A stretch of DNA of 64,000 bases from JAKVBK01 sp022447275 (GTDB lineage Bacteria > Pseudomonadota > Alphaproteobacteria > Rhodobacterales > Rhodobacteraceae): the NCBI GenBank assembly GCA_047125605.1, contig CP138932.1, forward strand, positions 1,798,001 to 1,862,000, given 5' to 3'. The translations under genes and the position numbers were made by a program. Under the pieces are notes generated by a model. The model did not search any database, was not told where the DNA came from, and worked only from the letters and a program-made list of their open reading frames with translations. Shown here in pieces: positions 25,505 through 34,178 of this stretch. Position 1 is the first letter of the stretch, and every line of letters begins with the position of its first letter.

Positions 25505-26698
25505 ATGCTTTTGCCTGAACAGATTGACTTAGAAGGCCCGTTTCCTCGCCTCTCTCGCAGGTTGCGGTTGGGCGTGGTCGGCGGTGGGCGCATCTCGGGG
25601 ATGCAGGCGACCGCCGCACGTTTGACCGACCGTTGGGAGGTGGTCGCGGGCGCATTCTCCTCTGATCCCGTCCGGGCCAAGGCTGCTGCTTCTGAATGGT
25701 TTTTGCCTCAGGCTCGCTGCTATGCGTCTTTCACCCGGATGGCTGCCGCCGAGGCCGCGCGTGAAGACGGGGTCGATGCGGTCATGATAACCACGCCAAA
25801 CCACTTACATTTCGACAGCGCCAAAGCCTTCCTTGAGGCCGGGATTGACGTGCTTTGCGACAAACCACTCACCAACGACGTGGCAGAGGCCGAGGCACTT
25901 GTCGCTCTGGCAGAAGAGACAGGCTGCGTCTTCGGTGTATCTTACGTGATGTCCTGTTTTCCGATGATCCGACAAGCGCGTGAGATCGTGGCCGCAGGCG
26001 ATATCGGCTCGATCAACCAGATCCATGTCGAGTTCATGCAAGACTGGATGACACCCGAGGATGTGGCCGACGCTCCTCACGTGAAGTGGCGCCTTGACCC
26101 TGCGCAGTCCGGCAAAACCAGTTGCGTCGGCGACATCGGTACGCACGCTGCGCACCTTGTAAGCTTCGTAAGCCACCTGACGCTGACAGAACTTCGCGCA
26201 GAGTTCCATGTTTGCGGCGCGCCGAAACCGCTGGAGGACACCTTCTTCGCCTGGACACGCCACGGCGACGTTCCAGGAACCCTCATGTCCACGCGGCTCG
26301 CACCGGGCAATCGCGGTGGTCTGCGGCTGCGCATTTTTGGTTCTGAAGGAGGGCTGGAATGGGATCTAGAAGACTGCGATCGTCTGAAGTTCAACCGCTT
26401 TGGTGAGCCGGATCGCGTCTTGAGCCGCGGGCATGGGCACGGCCTGTCACCTTCGACCGAAAGGCTTGTCCGCGCAGCGCGGGGCTTTCCCGAAGGTATC
26501 ATAGAGGCATGGGGAAACCTTTACACCGAATTCGCGATAGCTGTCGCGGCGCGCAAGGATGGGTACGACTTGCCGGATGGATGGCTAAGTATGCCGCAGG
26601 TTGCCGATGGGGCTAACGGTGTCCGTTTCATCGATGCATCTGTGCGTTCCAATACTCAAAATGGGGAGTGGGTATCTCTCAAAAATCAAAGCATGTAG
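25505..26698 (+). CDS. Gfo/Idh/MocA-family oxidoreductase (3)
   Basis: A 397-residue NAD(P)-dependent dehydrogenase with the N-terminal Rossmann motif LGVVGGGRISGMQATA (about residues 20-35), the lysine signature VLCDKPLTNDVAEAE, and GDIGTHAAHLVSFVS in the substrate domain. A GGAGG site lies 7 bp before the ATG. Last gene of the rightward operon that starts at 18057. Its 3' end overlaps the convergent carrier gene by 13 bp. Confidence 0.9.
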   Translation: MLLPEQIDLEGPFPRLSRRLRLGVVGGGRISGMQATAARLTDRWEVVAGAFSSDPVRAKAAASEWFLPQARCYASFTRMAAAEAAREDGVDAVMITTPNHLHFDSAKAFLEAGIDVLCDKPLTNDVAEAEALVALAEETGCVFGVSYVMSCFPMIRQAREIVAAGDIGSINQIHVEFMQDWMTPEDVADAPHVKWRLDPAQSGKTSCVGDIGTHAAHLVSFVSHLTLTELRAEFHVCGAPKPLEDTFFAWTRHGDVPGTLMSTRLAPGNRGGLRLRIFGSEGGLEWDLEDCDRLKFNRFGEPDRVLSRGHGHGLSPSTERLVRAARGFPEGIIEAWGNLYTEFAIAVAARKDGYDLPDGWLSMPQVADGANGVRFIDASVRSNTQNGEWVSLKNQSM

Positions 26699-27624
26699 AG
26701 CAGTGCGCTTATTGTGAAGAACGAAAGAACTGTCATGAGTAACATCGCAGTAGCAGCGGTTTCGGCATCTCCGTATCGCTGCGCCAGTAATGGATAAATC
26801 GACATTGCCGGTGTCGCTGCCATGATAATTGCGGCTTTGCGAAGCGCCGGGTCGCCCAAGGCGAAGCCCACAAGAGACATAATATAAAGCCCAAACCAAA
26901 CAGCAAGCGGATGCCCAATGATTTTTCCGGCAACAATCATCGGCACGCGTGTCCCGATTTTCCTGATGGACACGCCAGCGATCGTTCCACCGATCACAAA
27001 AAGCGAAATCGCGACGCTTGAAGACGCAAGAATGTCGATGGCGCGCGACACGGGGCCCGGCAATGTCCGACCGGTGAACACAAGAAACAAACTCACCAAA
27101 ATCGCAATAATTAGTGGGTTCTTTAGTACGCGGAGAAAAACGACGCCCCCACCCAATATACCGCTGGCGCGACCACTTCCGATCTCTGCCAATACGATGA
27201 CCAGCGGAATGATGATCAGGTTCTCCGTCAACATATTCATGGCTAGGGCCGTGGGAGCTATCGCAGGCATCGCCAGCAACAGAATTGGGTACCCCACTAA
27301 TCCACTATTCGCGCAAGCCATACCGGCTGCGTCGAACGTTCGGTTTACGCTGTCTTTGGGGCTGGTTACACCCGCCCAAAGATACCCGACGCCGAGCATT
27401 AGCATAGAACCGAACAGATAGCCGCCCAGATACCCTGGGTTGGCGATAGCTGCGACGTCTTGGGTTAAGAACGCCCTGAAAATCAGTGCAGGCAGGGCAA
27501 TATTCACGACAAACTGCCCCAGAGGGGCCAACGCGGTTCGATCAAATAGCGCGGTTGCGAAGCAGATATACCCGACTGAAATAATTAAAAAGATCGTTCC
27601 AGTGACGAGGAGAACGTGATCCAT
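26686..27624 (-). CDS. AEC (auxin efflux carrier) family transporter
   Basis: A 312-residue inner-membrane protein with about ten hydrophobic segments in two repeats. Family-like stretches are FVVNIALPALIFRAF in the first half and IGGTIAGVSIRKIG in the second. AEC carriers move malonate, malate and related carboxylates or auxin-like anions. The ATG at 27624 follows GAAAGGT; an earlier in-frame start would add a non-hydrophobic tail and was not used. It is divergent from the gene at 27762, sharing the control region that holds regulon site C, so it probably exports or imports an intermediate of the pathway. Confidence 0.85.
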   Translation of the reverse strand: MDHVLLVTGTIFLIISVGYICFATALFDRTALAPLGQFVVNIALPALIFRAFLTQDVAAIANPGYLGGYLFGSMLMLGVGYLWAGVTSPKDSVNRTFDAAGMACANSGLVGYPILLLAMPAIAPTALAMNMLTENLIIIPLVIVLAEIGSGRASGILGGGVVFLRVLKNPLIIAILVSLFLVFTGRTLPGPVSRAIDILASSSVAISLFVIGGTIAGVSIRKIGTRVPMIVAGKIIGHPLAVWFGLYIMSLVGFALGDPALRKAAIIMAATPAMSIYPLLAQRYGDAETAATAMLLMTVLSFFTISALLYML

Positions 27625-27703
27625 GGAATACCTTTCGCAAAAGGATACCGTTCCATTTTGCCATCGCCACCTTCCCGCGTCCACAAAAATTGACGATTTA
27701 CAA

Positions 27704-27716
27704 AATACCTGATATT
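27704..27716 (+). promoter_or_regulatory. GntR operator candidate, regulon site C
   Basis: AATACCTGATATT, extending to AATACCTGATATTTT, differs by one base from site B (17961-17975). It lies between the divergent AEC carrier and TIM-barrel genes. Confidence 0.65.
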
Positions 27717-27761
27717 TTTTATTGTGTAGGAGAATGCAGACTCAGGCCGGGGAGGTCGCTT

Positions 27762-28640
27762 ATGTCAATCGCAACGCACCGCGACGCCGGCGATCCTCTG
27801 TACTCTCTCGCACATCTGACGCTGATCAACTGCACCCCGGCGGAACTGGTCTACATAGCAGCCCGTGCGGGATACGATGCCGTCAGCCCGCGCTTCATCA
27901 CCATGAACGTGCCAGGGGAATTCACCCACTCACCGCTCGACAAGGCTCAGGTGCAAGCGACGAAGACGGCGCTTGAGACAACCGGGCTGCAGGTTCTCGA
28001 CATCGAGCTAGCCCGCATCACTGAAGACTGCGACCCACGCGATTTTGAGGCAGCGCTGGAACTGGGTGGTGAGCTGGGCGCGCGGCACATGATAATGTCA
28101 GCATGGACCACACGACGAGACGACCGGAATTTCCTGTTGGATGTTTATGGCGAGACCTGCGACCTCGCCGCGCCCTATGGTCTGACGATAGACTTGGAGT
28201 TTCCGTCATTCTCGCGTCTAAAGACGCTGGACGAAGTGCTTGATATCGTACGCGCCGCTGACCGGCCAAACGGCGGCATACTTGTTGACACGCTTTACCT
28301 ACACCTCAGCCGTGTCGATCTGGGCGAACTCCTGCACGTACCACCTGAGTGGCTGCATTTCTTGCATATCTCAGACTGCCTGCCCGGCATTGCCGACACC
28401 CGCGAAGGCATGATTCAGCTCGCCCGCGATGCGCGGCTATACCCCGGCGAGGGATGGATCGACTTTGCCGGGATCATCGAACGCTGCCCACCGATGAATT
28501 ACTCAGTCGAACTGCCGAACCAAAGCCGCGTAGCCGAGCTAGGATACGAAGAACACGCCCGGCGTTGCCTGACCCAAGCCAAATCGACTTTTGGTGCCGC
28601 CCGCTCCAAACGGCGGGTGCCCGATGCGCTGGCGGCCTGA
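27762..28640 (+). CDS. Sugar phosphate isomerase/epimerase-type TIM-barrel protein
   Basis: A 292-residue protein of the AP-endonuclease-2/xylose-isomerase-like barrel. LGARHMIMSAW, YGLTIDLEFPSFSRLK, GGILVDTLYLHLS, HFLHISDC and SVELPNQSRV supply the Glu, Asp, His and Glu metal ligands at strand ends. GGGGAGG precedes the ATG at 27762; the longer frame from 27690 would start inside the operator. It likely isomerises, dehydrates or epimerises a keto sugar acid or cyclic polyol and opens the second operon of the regulon. Confidence 0.85.
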   Translation: MSIATHRDAGDPLYSLAHLTLINCTPAELVYIAARAGYDAVSPRFITMNVPGEFTHSPLDKAQVQATKTALETTGLQVLDIELARITEDCDPRDFEAALELGGELGARHMIMSAWTTRRDDRNFLLDVYGETCDLAAPYGLTIDLEFPSFSRLKTLDEVLDIVRAADRPNGGILVDTLYLHLSRVDLGELLHVPPEWLHFLHISDCLPGIADTREGMIQLARDARLYPGEGWIDFAGIIERCPPMNYSVELPNQSRVAELGYEEHARRCLTQAKSTFGAARSKRRVPDALAA

Positions 28641-28676
28641 TCCTGAATTACTTAAAGCCTTGAGAGGAAGCCTTGA

Positions 28677-30086
28677 ATGGCACGTGAGTTGACAGAAGAC
28701 GAAAAGACCCTTGCAAATGATATGCTGGCGCGCGCCCGTGCCGCGCAGAGCCAGATTGAGGACTGGAGCCAGGACCAGCTTGACCGGCTGAGCCAGGCCA
28801 TTGCATGGTACGCTGGCAACGAAAAAACCTTCACCCGACTGGCCGAACAGGGCGTGGACGAAAGCGGGATCGGTGATCGCGCGGGCCGTCCGGCAAAGCG
28901 GTTCAAAATTCAGATGGTCTTGCGCGATGTTTTGCGGACGCCATCGACAGGAATCGTCGAAGTAGACGAAGCGAAGGCTCTGGTGAAATACGCCAAGCCT
29001 GTAGGTGTCATTGCCTCGCTGATCCCAATGACCAACCCGGCGATGACGCCACCTGTGACCGGGGTTTCCTCAGCAAATGCGCGCAACGCGGTTATCTTTT
29101 CGCCGCATCCGCGCACAGCACAGACGACGTGGGAGATGACAGAGGTGATGCGTGCCGCCTGCCGCGCTGCTGGAGCCCCGGAGGACTTGTTTCAATGCGT
29201 GCTTAAGCCGTCGATCCCAATGACTCAGCATCTTATGAAGATCTGCAACCTGACCCTGGCCACTGGCGGCAAGCCTATGGTTGAGGCAGCTTACTCCAGC
29301 GGCAAACCAGCCTATGGCGTCGGCGCGGGGAACTCCTCCATTGTTATCGACGAGACAGCGGATATCGAGATCGCCGCACAGAATACACGAATTTCAAAAA
29401 CATCCGACTTCGGGTCTGGCTGTTCGGCGGATGGCAACATCATCATACAGCGGTCCATTTACGATCAGATGATCGCAGCACTGGAAGCGGAAGGCGGCTA
29501 TCTCTGCAATGCCGAGGAAAAGGCGCTGTTGGAAGCGGCGATGTGGGACGAAAAAGGTAACCGCACATTCCCGACAATCGCGTGCCGACCGCAACAAACG
29601 GCCGATGTAGCAGGGTTCTCCATCCCCGACGATCGCAAGTTCCTGATGGTCGAAAATCAGGGCCAGATCGGGCCTGAGCACAAGTTCAGCAAGGAAAAGC
29701 TCACGACGCTCATGGCACTCTATTACTTTGAAACCTTCGACGATGCGCTCGATACAGTCGCGGCAATCTACAATACGGGTGGAAAGGGCCACTCATGTGG
29801 CATCTATTCCTACGATGACGAGAACATCGACCGGCTTGCACGTCTGGCGCCGGTGAGCCGGATGATGGTCCGCCAGCCGCAGTCCAAGGCCAACGCGGGG
29901 GCGTGGACCAACGGGATGCCGATGACCTCATCACTTGGCTGCGGCGTCTGGGGTGGCAACATCACCAACGAGAACGTCACCATAAAGCACATGATGAACT
30001 ACACGTGGGTAAGCCGACCAATCTCCGAGGATCGTCCTTCGGAAGAAGAGCTTTTTGGTGAGTTTTACGGCCAGGAGGTCGCGTGA
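28677..30086 (+). CDS. CoA-acylating aldehyde dehydrogenase, sulfoacetaldehyde dehydrogenase (SauS)-like
   Basis: A 469-residue aldehyde dehydrogenase of the CoA-acylating type. VGVIASLIPMTNPAMTPP and the catalytic cysteine motif FGSGCSADG (about residue 245) place it with acylating enzymes such as SauS, which turns sulfoacetaldehyde to sulfoacetyl-CoA, and with acetaldehyde dehydrogenases. It lies before a ThDP enzyme that could make an aldehyde by decarboxylating a 2-oxo acid; together they would give an acyl-CoA. No sulfonate-specific partners are seen, so the sulfoacetaldehyde label is only a family likeness. Confidence 0.85.
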   Translation: MARELTEDEKTLANDMLARARAAQSQIEDWSQDQLDRLSQAIAWYAGNEKTFTRLAEQGVDESGIGDRAGRPAKRFKIQMVLRDVLRTPSTGIVEVDEAKALVKYAKPVGVIASLIPMTNPAMTPPVTGVSSANARNAVIFSPHPRTAQTTWEMTEVMRAACRAAGAPEDLFQCVLKPSIPMTQHLMKICNLTLATGGKPMVEAAYSSGKPAYGVGAGNSSIVIDETADIEIAAQNTRISKTSDFGSGCSADGNIIIQRSIYDQMIAALEAEGGYLCNAEEKALLEAAMWDEKGNRTFPTIACRPQQTADVAGFSIPDDRKFLMVENQGQIGPEHKFSKEKLTTLMALYYFETFDDALDTVAAIYNTGGKGHSCGIYSYDDENIDRLARLAPVSRMMVRQPQSKANAGAWTNGMPMTSSLGCGVWGGNITNENVTIKHMMNYTWVSRPISEDRPSEEELFGEFYGQEVA

Positions 30087-31879
30087 TGGATGGCAGCAAA
30101 CTGGGCGCCAAGACCGTGGCGGAACACATCGTCGACTTCCTTGAGCGGCGCGATGTGAAGCACGTCTTCGGCCTTTGCGGGCATACAAATATCGCGGTGC
30201 TTGCCGCGCTGGCCGAAAGCCCAATCGACTTTGTCACAGTGCGCCACGAACAGATCGCAAGCCACGCGGCGGATGCCTATGCCCGTGTGCAGGGAAAAGC
30301 GTCTGTCGTGCTGAGCCACCTCAGCCCGGGTTTGACAAACTGCGCCACCGGCGTTGCAAACGCCGCGCTTGATTGCATCCCGATGGTGGTGATTGCCGGC
30401 GATATCCCGACTCATTACTACGGCAAGCACCCTCATCAGGAAGTCAATCTGCACGCCGATGCCGCGCAGTGGGAGATTTACCGCCCCTTCGTCAAACGCG
30501 CATGGCGCGTCGACCGGGCCGACCTAATGGCCGAGATTCTAGAGAAGGCCTTCCATCTAGCCGAAAGTGGCCAGCCGGGTCCGGTTTTGGTGAATGTTCC
30601 GATGGACATATTCAGCGAAGTGCTTCCGTCTGACAGTTTCGACCGGGTCGCGCAGAACACGCGCGCGTTTAAGAAGCCGTCTATCGATGACGAAACCGCC
30701 CGCGAGATTGTGACGGCCTTGGCCGAGGCTCAAACCCCCGTCGCCTATGTGGGTGGCGGTATACTGTTGGCAAAGGCCAGCGAGGAACTCCGGGAATTTG
30801 TCGAGCATATGGGACTGCCCGTGGCCCATAGTCTGATGGGCAAGGGGGCACTAAGCGACGCTCATCCGCTGGTCATGGGAATGACGGGTTTCTGGGGCAC
30901 CTCGCTGGTGAACCAGTCCTGCCTAAACGCCGACTATGTTTTTGCCGTCGGCACCCGCTTCAAGGAGGCCGATTGTTCCAGCTGGTATCCCGGCTACACC
31001 TTTAACATCGGGGCCGAGGGCAACACCACCAAGGTTATCCACATCGACATCGAGCCCCAGGAGATTGGGAGAAATTACCCCACAGAGATTGGCGTAGTTG
31101 CCGACGCGAAAGCGGCACTTCGCGTCCTCACACGCGTAGCAAAAGAGATGTATCCAGACGGGTTTGACCGGTCCGAAAAGACAGCTGAAATTGCAGCTTT
31201 CCGGACGGCCTTCAAGGCATCAAACGAAGAAATGCAATCCTCAAACGCGTTCCCAATGATGCCTGAACGTATCCTGGCAGACACGCGCAAAGCGCTGCCT
31301 GAAGACGCGATCATCACCACTGATGTCGGCTGGAATAAGAACGGCGTTGGCCAGCAATTCGACATCCTAACGCCGGGGTCAATCCTGACACCGGGCGGCT
31401 TTGCCACGATGGGATTTGGCCCTCCCGGCGCGATCGGTGCGAAACTTGCGGCACCTGATAGAGTGGTCCTCAGCCTCGTTGGTGACGGTGGCTTCGGCCA
31501 AAACCCTTCGATGCTGGCCACCGCGGTTGAGCTAAGTCTCGGAATTGTCTGGCTGGTCATGAACAACAATGCGTTTGGCACCATCGCCGGTTTGCAAAAA
31601 GCGCATTACGGTCTGACATATGGCACGACGTTCCCCGGCGCCCCGGATGCGCCGACGAACGGCCCGAGCTATGCCGAGATTGCGCGTGCCTACGGCGCCG
31701 AGGGCGTGCGGGTAAGCTCAGCCGACGAGCTGCTTCCTGCGTTACAAGCGGCCATTGCCAGCGGCAAGCCGACCGTGTTGGATGTGCCCATGATCAACAA
31801 TCCGACCCCTACGACTGGGCATTGGAACATCCTCGACATCTACTCGCCGGACAAGGATGTCAGCCACGTTTCAACTTGA
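30086..31879 (+). CDS. Thiamine-diphosphate-dependent enzyme, acetolactate-synthase-like
   Basis: A 597-residue ThDP enzyme. The cofactor-activating glutamate is in VRHEQIASHAADAYA (about residue 55). The central FAD/ADP-like domain is followed by the ThDP-Mg motif GDGGFGQNPSMLATAVEL ... NNNAFGTI. The full three-domain length fits acetolactate synthases, 2-oxo-acid decarboxylases and ring-cleaving IolD-type hydrolases. AGGAGG is 7 bp before the ATG at 30086, whose A is the last base of the previous stop. Likely acts on a 2-oxo acid or 1,2-diketone in the pathway. Confidence 0.88.
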   Translation: MDGSKLGAKTVAEHIVDFLERRDVKHVFGLCGHTNIAVLAALAESPIDFVTVRHEQIASHAADAYARVQGKASVVLSHLSPGLTNCATGVANAALDCIPMVVIAGDIPTHYYGKHPHQEVNLHADAAQWEIYRPFVKRAWRVDRADLMAEILEKAFHLAESGQPGPVLVNVPMDIFSEVLPSDSFDRVAQNTRAFKKPSIDDETAREIVTALAEAQTPVAYVGGGILLAKASEELREFVEHMGLPVAHSLMGKGALSDAHPLVMGMTGFWGTSLVNQSCLNADYVFAVGTRFKEADCSSWYPGYTFNIGAEGNTTKVIHIDIEPQEIGRNYPTEIGVVADAKAALRVLTRVAKEMYPDGFDRSEKTAEIAAFRTAFKASNEEMQSSNAFPMMPERILADTRKALPEDAIITTDVGWNKNGVGQQFDILTPGSILTPGGFATMGFGPPGAIGAKLAAPDRVVLSLVGDGGFGQNPSMLATAVELSLGIVWLVMNNNAFGTIAGLQKAHYGLTYGTTFPGAPDAPTNGPSYAEIARAYGAEGVRVSSADELLPALQAAIASGKPTVLDVPMINNPTPTTGHWNILDIYSPDKDVSHVST

Positions 31880-31891
31880 AGGTTGTCGCCT

Positions 31892-32656
31892 ATGCAGAAC
31901 CCCAAGAACCTATTCAAAGCCGGCCTCAAGGCTCGCCAGCGCCAATTGGGTATTTGGAACACCATCGGCGGCAACACGGTGCCCGAACTTTTGGGCGGTT
32001 CGGGATTTGACTGGGTTCTGGTGGATTGTGAACACGCGGCCATTGAAACAGTCGAAGTGCTGCCCGCGCTCCAAGCGATCGGTCAAAACCCAGCCACGAG
32101 CGCAGTCGTGCGTGTCGCCGCCAACGATCCAATCTTGTTCAAACGGGTCCTCGACATGGGCGCGCAAACCTTGATGGTTCCTTATGTGCAGACCGCAGAA
32201 GACGCCACAGCCGCTGTTCACGCCATGCGCTACGGCCCAAATGGGATGCGCGGCATGGCGGGCATGACCCGCGCCACGCGCTACGGGCGGGTCGAGGATT
32301 ATTTCAACAAAGCTGAGGAGGACCTGTGCCTTATCGTGCAGATCGAAACGCTTGAGGGTCTACAGAACCTAGATGCCATCGCGCAAACTGATGGTGTGGA
32401 TGCCATTTTTATCGGCCCCGCTGACCTCAGCGCAAGTATGGGGCTACGCGGGCAATTGACCCATCCCGACGTGGACAAAGCGATTACTGACGCTCTCAAA
32501 AAATTGGCCGACATGGACGTGCCTGTTGGGGTTATGGCGCTCGATCCGGCCGTCGCCGAACGTTACCTTGTCTGCGGGGCTTCCTTCGTGGCTGTTGCCG
32601 TGGATCTTGTCGTACTGAAAGAAGCTGTTGCTGACATTCGCAACCGTTTCTCATGA
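31892..32656 (+). CDS. HpcH/HpaI-family aldolase
   Basis: A 254-residue class II pyruvate-dependent aldolase. WVLVDCEHAA, VVRVAANDP, LMVPYVQTAEDA, VQIETLEGLQNLD and IFIGPADLSASMG are the family blocks, with Glu and Asp as metal ligands. It would split a 4-hydroxy-2-oxo acid into pyruvate and an aldehyde, the usual last step of sugar-acid or aromatic meta-cleavage pathways. The ATG at 31892 follows TGAAGG. Last gene of the second operon. Confidence 0.9.
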   Translation: MQNPKNLFKAGLKARQRQLGIWNTIGGNTVPELLGGSGFDWVLVDCEHAAIETVEVLPALQAIGQNPATSAVVRVAANDPILFKRVLDMGAQTLMVPYVQTAEDATAAVHAMRYGPNGMRGMAGMTRATRYGRVEDYFNKAEEDLCLIVQIETLEGLQNLDAIAQTDGVDAIFIGPADLSASMGLRGQLTHPDVDKAITDALKKLADMDVPVGVMALDPAVAERYLVCGASFVAVAVDLVVLKEAVADIRNRFS

Positions 32657-32775
32657 ACTCTAATGCACCCGCTTGAGTGCCAAGAACTCTTTGTGATCGT
32701 ATTCGAGGTCTAGGGTCAGGCCAGACGAATATCTACATTGGTGCATGCTGCACAGTTCAAAAGATGAGCGGTGTG

Positions 32776-33525
32776 CATGTTTTATCTTTTCTGGCTGACG
32801 GATGCGCAGATGGCGCGTCTTGAGCCCTTCTGCCCCAAATCTCATAGCAAACCACGCGTTGATGACTGGCCTGTGTTGAGTGTAATTATATTTCACAATC
32901 TCAATAATTTGAGGTGCGCGACGCACCCGCGAAATGTGACTCACATAAGACACTCTACAACCCTTGGGAGCGATAAAGCGTCAAAGGCATCTTCGCCCAG
33001 ATGATGGTTGGACGGGCTGCTAAACACGGCGAAGAGGCGCCCGTGATGATCTAAACTACCTACCTGAAGGCCCACCGTACAACGACCAGCTTGGGCGTCA
33101 AAAAAGGGGCGTGGACGCCTGATTGGCTGCACCAAGGGTGGCATTAACCGATAACCGGCAGGTGATTGGAACAATCTCCGAGAGGGGCCAAGCTGCACGC
33201 CTTCTGCGGCAGTAAAGGACGCCCGCCGAACCTGTTCGTCACCGCCAGTCAGGTCAGCGATTACATCGGATCTCGTGCAGTGCTGAGCGGCTTGCCCAAG
33301 GTGGAGTGGTTGTTCAGGATCGTGCCCATGACGCCGATTGGTTCCGAGAAACGTTGAAAGACAGAGGGATAAACTCCCACATCCCTTGCCGAAAGCAACG
33401 CAAGGCGGCGATAAAGTACGACAACCGCCGCTACAAACGGCGCAACCACCCCTCTCGCGACATTGCTGCGCAACGCACCGCCGGCAGTGATGCGAGATCA
33501 GGTTCCGCGATCAACCCCACCTGAG
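32776..33525 (+). pseudogene. Decayed IS5-family transposase
   Basis: Fragments in changing frames resemble an IS5-type DDE transposase: LTDAQMARLEPFCPKSHSKP at the N-terminus, then KLHAFCGSKGRPPNLFVTA and SDYIGSRAVLSGLPKV, DADWFRETLKDRGI, KYDNRRYKRRNH near the end. Several stops and frame breaks mean no function. It separates the second catabolic regulon from the cytochrome/copper-oxidase genes. Confidence 0.85.
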
Positions 33526-33720
33526 TGGCACAGCCTGCACGACGTTGTATGATTGGCGCCTTTGTCATTGGAAAGATGACCACCCGGGCTCACCGTTTCT
33601 AATCCAAGGCATTGTGGGGTAATGCGACGACTTGACTGCATCAGAGGGACTAGCGAGATGCGCTGATGCCCCTAATCTCATTATCAGACGGCTTCGTGAT
33701 TGGTTCGAGGATCATTCGGA

Positions 33721-34170
33721 ATGCATCGACGAAGAATTTTGGCAAGCATTGTTTGCGCAGCGGCCATGATAACACCACCGATTGGATTGGCGCATAAAGG
33801 CGTCACAAATCCAGCGGTCATGGCGCGCATGAACAATATGACACTTCTCGCAGCTGAGCTGGCGGTGGTTGGCAAGATGCTAAAAGGCGAAACCGCGTTT
33901 GACGCTCAAACAGCGCATCTCGCGGTTCGAAACATCGCGAGATACGGAGAAGAAACAACAGCTCTGTTTGAAGCACACGAAACTGATCCGAAGTCTGAGG
34001 CAAAGCCGGAAATCTGGCGTAACTTCGGCGATTTCGAAGACAAGGCCGATGCCCTTGTTGCACAAGCTCTGGCGCTGGACGGAAACCTTGGCCGGCTTGA
34101 GGATCTCGCACCGGCAATGCGGTCACTTGGCCAAGCCTGTCAGGCTTGTCACAAGCTCTACCGGGAATAG
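33721..34170 (+). CDS. Cytochrome c'-like protein
   Basis: A 149-residue exported haem protein. The signal peptide begins MHRRRILAS and ends near IGLAHK. The single haem motif CQACHK is at the extreme C-terminus, the hallmark of the four-helix-bundle cytochrome c' family. The start at 33721 removes a short upstream extension in favour of a normal leader. It precedes the broken multicopper oxidase and a second cytochrome, suggesting a small periplasmic redox set. Confidence 0.85.
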   Translation: MHRRRILASIVCAAAMITPPIGLAHKGVTNPAVMARMNNMTLLAAELAVVGKMLKGETAFDAQTAHLAVRNIARYGEETTALFEAHETDPKSEAKPEIWRNFGDFEDKADALVAQALALDGNLGRLEDLAPAMRSLGQACQACHKLYRE

Positions 34171-34178
34171 GCACAAAA

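Noticed and set aside
28677..31879. Sulfoacetaldehyde/isethionate degradation pathway (SauS plus Xsc)
   Set aside because: The ThDP enzyme lacks the Xsc sequence style, and no phosphotransacetylase or sulfite-handling genes are nearby.
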